Source: Saccharopolyspora galaxeae (lineage in GTDB: Bacteria > Actinomycetota > Actinomycetes > Mycobacteriales > Pseudonocardiaceae). From it: 64,000 bases of DNA. Shown one piece after another: positions 42,022 through 48,247 of this stretch (positions are counted from its first letter, which is position 1; each line of letters begins with the position of its first letter). A program made the translations under genes and the position numbers. Where the stretch lies: NCBI RefSeq assembly GCF_016526145.1, contig NZ_JADDUE010000001.1, positions 62,001 to 126,000 of the forward strand. Direction: 5' to 3'. The notes beneath the pieces are model-generated. The model was not told where the DNA came from. It made no database searches and saw only the letters and a list, made by a program, of their open reading frames with translations.

Positions 42022-42686
42022 CCGAGCCGCAGGTCTCGGTGATGGTTGTCGACGATCACCCCATTTGGCGCGACGGCGTGTCCAGGGATCTCTCCGAGCG
42101 CGGCTTCGAGGTGCGGGCCACCAGCGCGGACGCGGTCTCCGCGCTGCGCATCGCCCGTACCGTGCGCCCGGACGTGGTGCTGATGGACATCAACCTCGGC
42201 GACACCTCCGGGGTGGACGCGTCCCGGCAGATCACCCAGGAGATCCCCGGCACCCGGGTGCTGGTGCTCTCGGCCAGCGGCGAGCACAGCGACGTGCTGG
42301 AAGCGGTCAAGGCCGGTGCCTCCGGCTACCTGGTGAAGTCCGCCTCGGTGGACGAGCTGGTCGACGCGGTGCAGCGCACCGCGGCCGGGGATGCGGTGTT
42401 CAACGCGGGGCTGGCCGGGCTGGTGCTCGGCGAGTACCGGCGGATGGCCGTCACCCCCGGCGGGGAGTCGCAGGCTCCGCAGCTCAGCGACCGGGAGACC
42501 GAGGTGCTGCGGCAGGTGGCGAAGGGCCTGACCGCGCGCCAGATCGCGAACAAGCTGGTCATCTCGCACCGCACGGTGGAGAACCACGTGCAGTCCACGC
42601 TGCGCAAGCTCCAGCTGCACAACCGCGTGGAGCTGGCCCGCTACGCCATCGAGCACGGCTTGGACGCCGACGGCGAAACCGAGTGA
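42018..42686 (+). CDS. macR: LuxR-type response regulator, MacR type
   Basis: A 222-residue response regulator, the partner of MacS. The receiver domain has acidic V-D-D-H (residues 11-14), phosphoacceptor Asp57 (V-V-L-M-D-I-N) and K in the Y-L-V-K-S-A loop. A LuxR/NarL helix-turn-helix occupies about 150-215 (L-S-D-R-E-T-E-V-L-R-Q-V-A-K-G). The ATG overlaps the macS stop, and AGGAGGAG lies upstream. The next genes downstream are the small-peptide cassette, 300 bp away, so MacR could regulate it; that link is inference. Confidence 0.92.
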   Translation: MTEPQVSVMVVDDHPIWRDGVSRDLSERGFEVRATSADAVSALRIARTVRPDVVLMDINLGDTSGVDASRQITQEIPGTRVLVLSASGEHSDVLEAVKAGASGYLVKSASVDELVDAVQRTAAGDAVFNAGLAGLVLGEYRRMAVTPGGESQAPQLSDRETEVLRQVAKGLTARQIANKLVISHRTVENHVQSTLRKLQLHNRVELARYAIEHGLDADGETE

Positions 42687-42816
42687 TCCGCCCCGGTTCT
42701 CGGCAACTTCTTTCAGCCCTCCGCAAGATCTTTCCCGGTTCACCCGACCCGGTCACCCAGCGCGGCGGCCGGGTCGTCGCTTGTCCGGACCCGACCGGAT
42801 TTCCCCCAGGTCACAC

Positions 42817-42841
42817 CGCTGCTCACCGCCGGTGAGCAGCG
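42817..42841 (+). promoter_or_regulatory. Perfect hairpin after macR
   Basis: CGCTGCTCACC / GGTGAGCAGCG, 11 bp with a 3-nt loop. It may be a terminator without T-run for macSR, or an operator ahead of the peptide cassette. Confidence 0.5.
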
Positions 42842-42881
42842 CGTCGGCGCTCGTCGTCCGGGCGGGTGCCGCGGATTCGCC

Positions 42882-42910
42882 GTGACGCGCGCGTGACGAG
42901 TCGGTGACGG
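42882..42910 (+). promoter_or_regulatory. SARP-type direct repeats (3 x GTGACG, 11-bp period)
   Basis: GTGACG starts at 42882, 42893 and 42904, giving a heptamer-plus-4 layout (GTGACGC, GTGACGA, GTGACGG). SARP regulators bind direct heptamer repeats with 11-bp spacing just upstream of the -10 region. The array is 77 bp before the first peptide gene, and a SARP gene closes the same cassette. Confidence 0.65.
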
Positions 42911-42986
42911 CGTGTTTGGCGTACTCGCCGCCAGCGGCAAGAGGGCCGCGGTTCGCAAGTTCGTCAACACGATGAGGAGCACGACC

Positions 42987-43181
42987 GTGAGCGTTTTCGA
43001 GATCTCCGAGTTGGAACTGTCCGCCGAGCTGTTGCCGGCGCGCGAGGCGCTGGGCGGGCTGAACCTGAACGTCGCCGACATCACCGCCGAGAACACCGCG
43101 GTGGCCATCAACGGTGGCTTCGGCGACGCCGTGGCGACCGCCGAGCAGGACCTCGACGTCGGCCAGCACAGCGGCTGGTGA
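42987..43181 (+). CDS. Small Cys-free peptide 1, putative RiPP-like precursor
   Basis: A 64-residue acidic peptide. The N-terminal part carries F-E-I and then the motif S-A-E-L-L-P-A-R-E-A shared with the next two ORFs, followed by L-G-G-L-N-L-N-V-A-D-I-T. It has no Cys, no signal peptide and no membrane segment. From residue 12 to about 58 it is nearly identical to peptide 2, but it ends with the extra tail G-Q-H-S-G-W. The GTG start is preceded by GAGGAGCAC, as in the other two; an in-frame ATG 5 codons upstream (42972) is a weaker alternative. A double-Gly-like L-G-G follows the leader motif. No family is recognised. Confidence 0.7.
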   Translation: MSVFEISELELSAELLPAREALGGLNLNVADITAENTAVAINGGFGDAVATAEQDLDVGQHSGW

Positions 43182-43211
43182 ACCGTTCCCTGCACCGCAG
43201 GGGCCCGGTTC
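43180..43211 (+). promoter_or_regulatory. Hairpin after peptide 1
   Basis: GAACCG / CGGTTC encloses CCCTGC / GCAGGG with a 3-nt loop. It overlaps the stop codon of peptide 1. Confidence 0.6.
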
Positions 43212-43304
43212 TGCACCGTTCGGTGACTCCGGGGCGGTGGTCCCGGAGCACCACCAGCGGCCAGCGGCCGCGACCGATTCCCACTTCGATTTCAGGAGCA
43301 CATC

Positions 43305-43484
43305 GTGAACTTCGACATTTCCGCGGAAGCCTCGGCCGAGCTGCTGCCTGCGCGTGAGGCGCTGGGCGGGCTGAACCTGAACGTCGCCGACATCACCGCC
43401 GAGAACACCGCAGTGGCCCTCAACGGACCGTTCGGCGACGCCGTGGCGACCGCCGAGCAGGACCTCGACGTGAGCCAGAAGTAA
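43305..43484 (+). CDS. Small Cys-free peptide 2, putative RiPP-like precursor
   Basis: A 59-residue peptide. It begins M-N-F-D-I-S and carries S-A-E-L-L-P-A-R-E-A-L-G-G. The remaining core matches peptide 1 except for Ile to Leu and Gly to Pro in the A-V-A-x-N-G-x-F-G-D stretch, and it ends D-V-S-Q-K. DNA identity with peptide 1 is equally high, so the pair is a recent tandem duplication. The GTG start at 43305 follows AGGAGCAC. Confidence 0.72.
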   Translation: MNFDISAEASAELLPAREALGGLNLNVADITAENTAVALNGPFGDAVATAEQDLDVSQK

Positions 43485-43491
43485 TCGAGTT

Positions 43492-43526
43492 CCCGGCCGC
43501 GTGCTGAGCACCGGTGCGCGGCCGGG
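43492..43526 (+). promoter_or_regulatory. Hairpin after peptide 2
   Basis: CCCGGCCGCG (43492-43501) pairs perfectly with CGCGGCCGGG (43517-43526), with a 15-nt loop. Confidence 0.65.
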
Positions 43527-43549
43527 TCACCACCCACCAGGAGGAGCAC

Positions 43550-43714
43550 ATGCACGAATTCGAGCTGGCCGAGCAGTCGGCCGAACTGCTGCCGCAGCGC
43601 GAGGCCACCGGCCTCGTCGACGTCACAAATGCCGTGGGGGTCAACGTCGGCGTCGCGGTCAGCATCGGCGGCGACGCTGCGGCGATTCTGGATCAAGGCG
43701 TCAGCGCGAAGTAA
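43550..43714 (+). CDS. Small Cys-free peptide 3, putative RiPP-like precursor
   Basis: A 54-residue peptide. The leader-like part M-H-E-F-E-L-A-E-Q-S-A-E-L-L-P-Q-R-E-A is clearly homologous to peptides 1 and 2, but the core is different: Val/Gly/Ala-rich and hydrophobic (V-G-V-N-V-G-V-A-V-S-I-G-G), ending V-S-A-K. A conserved leader with a variable core is what is expected of RiPP precursors. ATG start, AGGAGGAGCAC upstream. It is followed by a 15-bp hairpin and then the M50 protease gene. Confidence 0.72.
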   Translation: MHEFELAEQSAELLPQREATGLVDVTNAVGVNVGVAVSIGGDAAAILDQGVSAK

Positions 43715-43736
43715 CAGCGGATATCGGACGTGCCTG

Positions 43737-43772
43737 CCGGCCGGGGATGGGTCGTTTCCCGTCCCCGGCCGG
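43737..43772 (+). promoter_or_regulatory. Hairpin between peptide 3 and the M50 protease gene
   Basis: CCGGCCGGGGATGGG (43737-43751) pairs with 43758-43772 with one G-T wobble and a 6-nt loop, followed by TTT. A partial terminator here would give more peptide mRNA than protease mRNA. Confidence 0.7.
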
Positions 43773-43792
43773 TTTGCCAAGAGGGGAATCCC

Positions 43793-45202
43793 ATGTCAGA
43801 AGCCACCGAGGCCGGGCAGCCCGGGACCGCGTCCGTCCAGCGCCCCGGAACCGAACTCGCGGATTCCGCGGGCGAGGCCGATCCCACCGACGAGCACGCG
43901 GTACCCGTAAGGGCCGAGGGCATCTCGCTGTGCGGACGGTACGAGGGCGCCGGTTACGCCGAACCGCGCTACCTGCTGTCCCGCGCCGACGGCCAGATGG
44001 TCCTGGTGTCCGAACTCCTGTACCGGGTGACCGAGCAGATCGACGGACAGCGGACGCTGCGCCAGATCGCCGAGCGGATCACCGCCGACTGCGGCAAGCA
44101 GCTGTCCGTACCCGGCGTCGAGTACCTGATCAACGACAAGTTGCACGAACTCGGCGTGGCCACCCTGGCCGAGCCGGTGGCGAAAGCACCGCGGGCCGAT
44201 CCGCTGATCGCGCTCGCGATGCGCGGCGTGCTGCTGCCCGCGCGGTTCGTGCGTCCGCTGGCCGCCGTGCTGGCGCCGCTGTTCCAGCCCGCGCTGGTGG
44301 TGGCGGTGCTGTGCGCGCTGGTGATCGTCGACGTCGCGCTGGTGAGTTCGGGCGCGCTGGATCCGGCGTTCCACCGCGCGGTGGGCGATCCGGCTCAGGT
44401 GCTGACGGTGATGGCGCTGGTGATCACCTCCACGTTGTTCCACGAGACCGGGCACGCCGCCGCCTGCCGCTACGGGGGAGCGCGGCCGGGCTCCATCGGC
44501 GTCGGGATCCTGCTGGTGATCCCGGCCTTCTACACCAATGTCACGGACGCCTACCGGCTGGACCGAGCGGGCAGGCTGCGTACCGACCTCGGTGGGCTGT
44601 ACTTCAACGCGATCTTCATCCTGGGCGCCGCGGGGCTCTTCTGGGCCACGCACTTCCCGCCGCTGATGGTGTTCATCGTGCTCAGCCACATACAGATGCT
44701 CCAGCAGCTGCTGCCGCTGATCCGGCTGGACGGGTACTACATCCTCGGCGACCTGGTCGGCGTGCCGAACCTGTTCGCGCACGTGCGGCCGTTCCTGCAG
44801 CGGCTCGCGGGCAAGCACCGGCTGGCCGGACAGCCCGCCGGCGGGGCACTGCGTCCGCGGGTGCGCATGATCGTGACGGCCTGGGTGATGGTGGTCGTAC
44901 CGGTGCTGGGCCTGGCCATGGTGTCGCTGCTGGTACGGGTGCCGCGCTACCTGGAGACCGCGTTGACGCGGGGGCGGAGCTTCTGGGACGCGGGAGTCGC
45001 CGGTCTCGGACAGGGCCAAACGCTGGCCGGAGTGCTGGCGATCGTCTCGCTGGTGGTGGTGCTGCTGCCGTGGCTCGGCGCGACGGCGTTCCTGCTCCGC
45101 ACCGGCCGCAAGGTGTTCCTCTGGCACCGCCGCAAGCACCCCAAGCACCAGCCGCGGCATCGTGCGCAACTCGCGCATCGTGGCGCGGCCAAAACGCCCT
45201 GA
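43793..45202 (+). CDS. Membrane M50 metalloprotease with PqqD-like N-terminal domain
   Basis: A 469-residue protein. Residues 45-122 resemble PqqD/RiPP recognition elements (D-G-Q-M-V-L-V-S-E-L-L-Y-R and I-D-G-Q-R-T-L-R-Q-I-A-E-R). The membrane part has about 6-8 helices. The zinc site is H217-E-T-G-H221, and the second M50 motif is L-D-G (D313) in R-L-D-G-Y-Y, as in the putative peptide zinc metalloproteases of RiPP clusters. N-V-T-D-A-Y-R-L is also typical of that group. It would cleave a peptide within or next to the membrane. The neighbours upstream are three small peptides, the probable substrates. ATG at 43793 with GAGGGG upstream. The basic C-terminal tail is rich in His, Lys and Arg. 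Confidence 0.85.
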   Translation: MSEATEAGQPGTASVQRPGTELADSAGEADPTDEHAVPVRAEGISLCGRYEGAGYAEPRYLLSRADGQMVLVSELLYRVTEQIDGQRTLRQIAERITADCGKQLSVPGVEYLINDKLHELGVATLAEPVAKAPRADPLIALAMRGVLLPARFVRPLAAVLAPLFQPALVVAVLCALVIVDVALVSSGALDPAFHRAVGDPAQVLTVMALVITSTLFHETGHAAACRYGGARPGSIGVGILLVIPAFYTNVTDAYRLDRAGRLRTDLGGLYFNAIFILGAAGLFWATHFPPLMVFIVLSHIQMLQQLLPLIRLDGYYILGDLVGVPNLFAHVRPFLQRLAGKHRLAGQPAGGALRPRVRMIVTAWVMVVVPVLGLAMVSLLVRVPRYLETALTRGRSFWDAGVAGLGQGQTLAGVLAIVSLVVVLLPWLGATAFLLRTGRKVFLWHRRKHPKHQPRHRAQLAHRGAAKTP

Positions 45203-45240
45203 CCTGCACAGACATCACGCTGGGTAGTGGTGTAACGGCT

Positions 45241-45262
45241 TGCCGTCGCGTCCCCGACGGCA
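45241..45262 (+). promoter_or_regulatory. Hairpin between M50 and SARP genes
   Basis: TGCCGTCG / CGACGGCA, 8 bp with a 6-nt loop, 57 bp before the SARP start. Confidence 0.5.
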
Positions 45263-45319
45263 CCGGTGACGGGTCCCGCCCGCGGGCGCGGCCGGTCTTG
45301 CTCGGCAGAAGGGGGAGTC

Positions 45320-46069
45320 ATGAACGAGGGACCTGTGCGTCCGATCCCGCAGCCCTTGCGGCTGGATCTGCTCGGCGGATGGTCGCTGCACCGGGACGGT
45401 GCCGGGGTGGCGATGTCCAGCAGCGGGCAGCGGCTGCTGGCGTTGCTGGCGCTGCGGGGGCGGACTCAGCGGGACTTCGTCGCGGGGGTGCTGTGGCCGG
45501 ACAACGACGACCAGAGCGCGCTGGCGAACCTGCGCACCACGCTGTGGCGAGTGCGCAGGCGGGTGCAGGGGGCCATCGAAGGCAGCGGTGCGGAGATCGA
45601 GCTCGGCCCGCAGGTGGTGGTGGACGTGCACGAACTGATCACCACGGGGGAGCGGTTGTTGCAGCAGGACGCCGCGGAGCCGATCTCGGACTGGGCCGGG
45701 ATCGGGCACGCCCTCGCGCGGCACGACCCGCTGCTGCCGGGCTGGTACGAGGACTGGGTGCTGGCCGAGCGGGAGCGGTTGCAGCAGGTCCAGGTGCACG
45801 CGCTGGAGATCGCCGCGGAACGGCTCGTGCAGTCCCGCCAGCTGGCGACCGCGCTGGAGGTGGCGCAGGCCGCCACGGTCGTCGAGCCGTTCCGGGAGAC
45901 CGCGCACTGCGCGGTGGTGCGGGTACTGCTCAAGCAGTCCAATCCCGCGCAGGCGCTGCGCCACTACCGCCGCTACGCGCAATTGCTGGATCGGGAGCTG
46001 GGCATCGAACCGTCGCCGGACCTGCGCGAACTGGTGCGGCCGGTACTTGGGGACCACGTGCGCGCCTGA
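45320..46069 (+). CDS. SARP-type transcriptional activator (OmpR-like HTH + BTAD)
   Basis: A 249-residue regulator of the AfsR/SARP family. The N-terminal winged helix (about 10-95; L-R-L-D-L-L-G-G-W-S-L, then L-A-N-L-R-T-T-L-W-R-V-R-R-R) is followed by the bacterial transcriptional activation domain (about 100-245; L-E-R-L-V-Q-S-R-Q and H-Y-R-R-Y-A-Q-L-L-D-R-E-L-G-I-E-P-S). SARPs activate biosynthetic clusters through 11-bp-spaced direct repeats, and such repeats lie upstream of the peptide genes. ATG at 45320 with AAGGGGGAG; 117 bp after the M50 gene. It has no C-terminal ATPase, so it is the small SARP type. Confidence 0.88.
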   Translation: MNEGPVRPIPQPLRLDLLGGWSLHRDGAGVAMSSSGQRLLALLALRGRTQRDFVAGVLWPDNDDQSALANLRTTLWRVRRRVQGAIEGSGAEIELGPQVVVDVHELITTGERLLQQDAAEPISDWAGIGHALARHDPLLPGWYEDWVLAERERLQQVQVHALEIAAERLVQSRQLATALEVAQAATVVEPFRETAHCAVVRVLLKQSNPAQALRHYRRYAQLLDRELGIEPSPDLRELVRPVLGDHVRA

Positions 46070-46071
46070 CC

Positions 46072-46091
46072 CGGGTGCCGCAGGGCACCCG
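46072..46091 (+). terminator. Hairpin terminator after the SARP gene
   Basis: CGGGTGCC / GGCACCCG with a GCAG loop, 2 bp after the stop codon. No T-run, as is usual in this genome type. Confidence 0.65.
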
Positions 46092-46194
46092 TGGACGACG
46101 GGCTCCCCTGGGGATGGAGCCTGCCGTCCGCTGCCGGTCGCGTCCCGGTACTGCCCCGCCGGGGCGCGGCCGGTGGCCGGGGTGGGGGCGCGCC

Positions 46195-46332
46195 ATGAGC
46201 CCCCACCCCGGTCCGCTGCTCCGCCGATATCGCGCCACCACCGAGCGGGCCGCGCGGAGCGCGACCCGGCAGGCGGAGCCCGCGGTGCCGATCGGCGCGG
46301 AACCACCGATCAGGCGGGCCGGATCCGGCTAG
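46195..46332 (+). CDS. Possible small basic protein (45 aa)
   Basis: ATG-started ORF rich in Arg, Pro and Ala with high third-position G/C (about 84 percent) and GGTGGGGGC upstream. There is no recognisable domain. It may belong to the peptide cassette or be chance; its stop codon lies inside the hairpin at 46319-46341. Confidence 0.25.
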   Translation: MSPHPGPLLRRYRATTERAARSATRQAEPAVPIGAEPPIRRAGSG

Positions 46333-46341
46333 CGGATCCGG
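46319..46341. terminator. Hairpin near the 3' end of ptsI
   Basis: CCGGATCCG / CGGATCCGG, a perfect 9-bp stem with a GCTAG loop, 63 bp downstream of the ptsI stop. No T-run. Confidence 0.45.
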
Positions 46342-46404
46342 CCGGGAACCCCCTCCCGCGGGATGTGACGGCCGGGACCCCGGCGCATTACGCGAATCGC
46401 GGAA

Positions 46405-48045
46405 TCAAGCTTGCAGCGAAGTCACCGCGGCTTCCCGCGCGCGAGCCGCGCTCGGCGCGTTCTGCGCCGCGTCCGCCGCGACCTGGTAGGCGGCCAACGG
46501 GTGAGCGGCCAGCGCCGAGCCGACGGCGGGCACGGCAGCGGCGGTCATCGAGAGGCTCGTCACTCCCAAGCCGGTGAGCACCCCGGCCAGCAGCGGGTCG
46601 GCCGCCGCCTCGCCGCACACGCCGACCGGTTTGCCCAGCTTCTGGCCTGCCTGGCCGACCTGCGCGATCAGCCGCAGCAACGCCGGCTGCCACGGGTCGT
46701 TGAGGCTCGCCAGCGCACCGGACATCCGGTCGGCGGCGAACACGTACTGCGCGAGGTCGTTGGTGCCGATGCTGACGAAATCGACCGCGTCCAAGATCTC
46801 GTGCGCGGCCAGCGCGGCTGCGGGCACCTCGATCATCACGCCGGCCCGGCCCAGCCCGGCGGCCCGCACCCGTTCGGCGAACCAGGAGGCTTCGTCGGCG
46901 GTGGCGACCATCGGGGCCATCACCGCGACCTGCGCGCCGGATTCCTCCGCGGCCGCGACGATCGCTTCCAACTGGCGGTCCAGCACGCCGGGCCGCTCGA
47001 AGCAGATCCGCAACCCGCGAACGCCCAGCGCGGGGTTCGGCTCCACGCCCATGTCCAGGAACGACAGCGGCTTGTCCGCGCCCGCGTCCAGGGTCCGCAC
47101 CACGACCGGCCGTTCCGCGAACGGCGTGAGCACGCCGGCGTAGGCGGCGCGCTGGGTGGGCACGTCGGGTTCGTCGTCGGTGGCGAGGTAGCAGAACTCG
47201 GTGCGGAACAGCCCGACGCCTTGCGCTCCGGCCTCCACCGCCAGGTGCGCGTCGGCGACCGAGCCGACGTTGGCGAGGATCGAGACGCTGTGCCCGTCCG
47301 AGGTGCCGCCGGTGCCGGTCCAGTTCACCTCGGTCGGCCGCTGCGCGGCCTGGGTGCGCACCGCCTCGGACGAAGTGTCGACGGCACCGGTGTCGCCGTC
47401 GACGGTCGCCCCGACCACCGGCGCCGCGGCGAGCACCCCGCGGGCGGCGACGACCGCGGGGATGCCCAGCGAACGCGCCAGGATCGCGGTGTGGCTGGTC
47501 GGCCCGCCTTCTTCGGTCACCAGCGCGAGCACCAGCCGCGGATCCAGGTCGGCGGTGTCGGCCGGGGCCAGGTCGCGGGCCAGCAGCACGCTCGGGCGTT
47601 CCAGGTCCGGCACGCCCGGCGGGGTCGCACCGAGCAGTTCGGCGATGATCCGGTCCCGCACGTCGTGGATGTCCCGGACCCGTTCGGCCAGGTAGCCGCC
47701 CGCGCTGCGCAGCGCTTCGGCGAAGCCGTTCGCGGCTTCGTGCACGGCACGGGCCGCAGGCAGCGAGTTGCCGGTGACCAGTTGCTCGGCCTGGGACAGC
47801 AGCGCCGGGTCGAGCGCCATCGCCGCGGTGGTCTCCAGCAGCGCCTTGGCTTCGCCGCCGACCGCTCCCGCCCGCTCGGACAACCGGTCGGCGACGGCTT
47901 CGGCGGCCGGTCGGATGCGTCGCGCCTCGGCGGCGGGATCGGTTGGCGCCGGCGCGGCGGCAGGCTCGGGGAGGGCTTCGGCGACCCTGGCGACGGGGCC
48001 GGATGCGCGGCCGGAACTGACTCCGACACCACTGAACGACGACAT
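46405..48045 (-). CDS. ptsI: PTS enzyme I (phosphoenolpyruvate-protein phosphotransferase)
   Basis: A 546-residue enzyme that transfers phosphate from PEP to HPr and so drives all PTS sugar uptake. The phosphohistidine motif is G-G-P-T-S-H-T-A-I-L-A-R. The PEP-binding half has G-L-F-R-T-E-F, P-L-S-F-L-D-M-G, L-R-I-C-F-E and S-I-G-T-N-D-L-A-Q-Y, with C-G-E-A near the end. The linker after about residue 25 is Ala/Pro-rich. No ptsH or EII gene is adjacent. The start codon lies inside a DasR-type operator. Start: ATG, with GAGAAAGG just upstream. Confidence 0.95.
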   Translation of the reverse strand: MSSFSGVGVSSGRASGPVARVAEALPEPAAAPAPTDPAAEARRIRPAAEAVADRLSERAGAVGGEAKALLETTAAMALDPALLSQAEQLVTGNSLPAARAVHEAANGFAEALRSAGGYLAERVRDIHDVRDRIIAELLGATPPGVPDLERPSVLLARDLAPADTADLDPRLVLALVTEEGGPTSHTAILARSLGIPAVVAARGVLAAAPVVGATVDGDTGAVDTSSEAVRTQAAQRPTEVNWTGTGGTSDGHSVSILANVGSVADAHLAVEAGAQGVGLFRTEFCYLATDDEPDVPTQRAAYAGVLTPFAERPVVVRTLDAGADKPLSFLDMGVEPNPALGVRGLRICFERPGVLDRQLEAIVAAAEESGAQVAVMAPMVATADEASWFAERVRAAGLGRAGVMIEVPAAALAAHEILDAVDFVSIGTNDLAQYVFAADRMSGALASLNDPWQPALLRLIAQVGQAGQKLGKPVGVCGEAAADPLLAGVLTGLGVTSLSMTAAAVPAVGSALAAHPLAAYQVAADAAQNAPSAARAREAAVTSLQA

Positions 48046-48057
48046 GGTCTAGACCAT
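48044..48057. promoter_or_regulatory. DasR-responsive element (dre) on the ptsI start
   Basis: ATGGTCTAGACCAT is a perfect palindrome. It contains the core TGGTCTAGACCA of the DasR operator known from Streptomyces, where DasR (GntR family, released by glucosamine-6-phosphate) represses ptsI and N-acetylglucosamine genes. Here it overlaps the ATG. Confidence 0.85.
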
Positions 48058-48247
48058 ACCTTTCTCTTGCGGCCTCTCCTCGATCGTAGGCACCGCTCAT
48101 CCGATCGGCCCGGATGCGCGCAGGTACGACGGCCACCGCGAGCACCGGCTACGTACCCGCACGGAGCAGCGATTGCGCTGACCGATGAGTAACCGATGAG
48201 TAGCCGTACGGATCCCGGCGAACCCCTTCGGCCGACAGAGTGTGCTC

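Larger units (their letters stand above)
46070..46404. other. Intergenic region SARP / ptsI
   Basis: These 335 bp between convergent genes hold the SARP terminator (46072-46091), a possible 45-codon ORF (46195-46332) and a 9-bp perfect hairpin (46319-46341). Confidence 0.5.

Noticed and set aside
42987-43714. Lanthipeptide precursors
   Set aside because: No cysteine in any of the three peptides and no LanB, LanC, LanM or LanKC enzyme nearby.
42987-45202. Daptide-type cluster (multiple small precursors plus M50 protease)
   Set aside because: The aminotransferase, decarboxylase and methyltransferase genes of daptide clusters are absent, and the peptides do not end in Thr.
45255-45272. A fourth SARP repeat: CGACGGC and GTGACGG spaced 11 bp before the SARP gene
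   Set aside because: The CGACGGC half is the right arm of the hairpin at 45241-45262, so the spacing is probably incidental.
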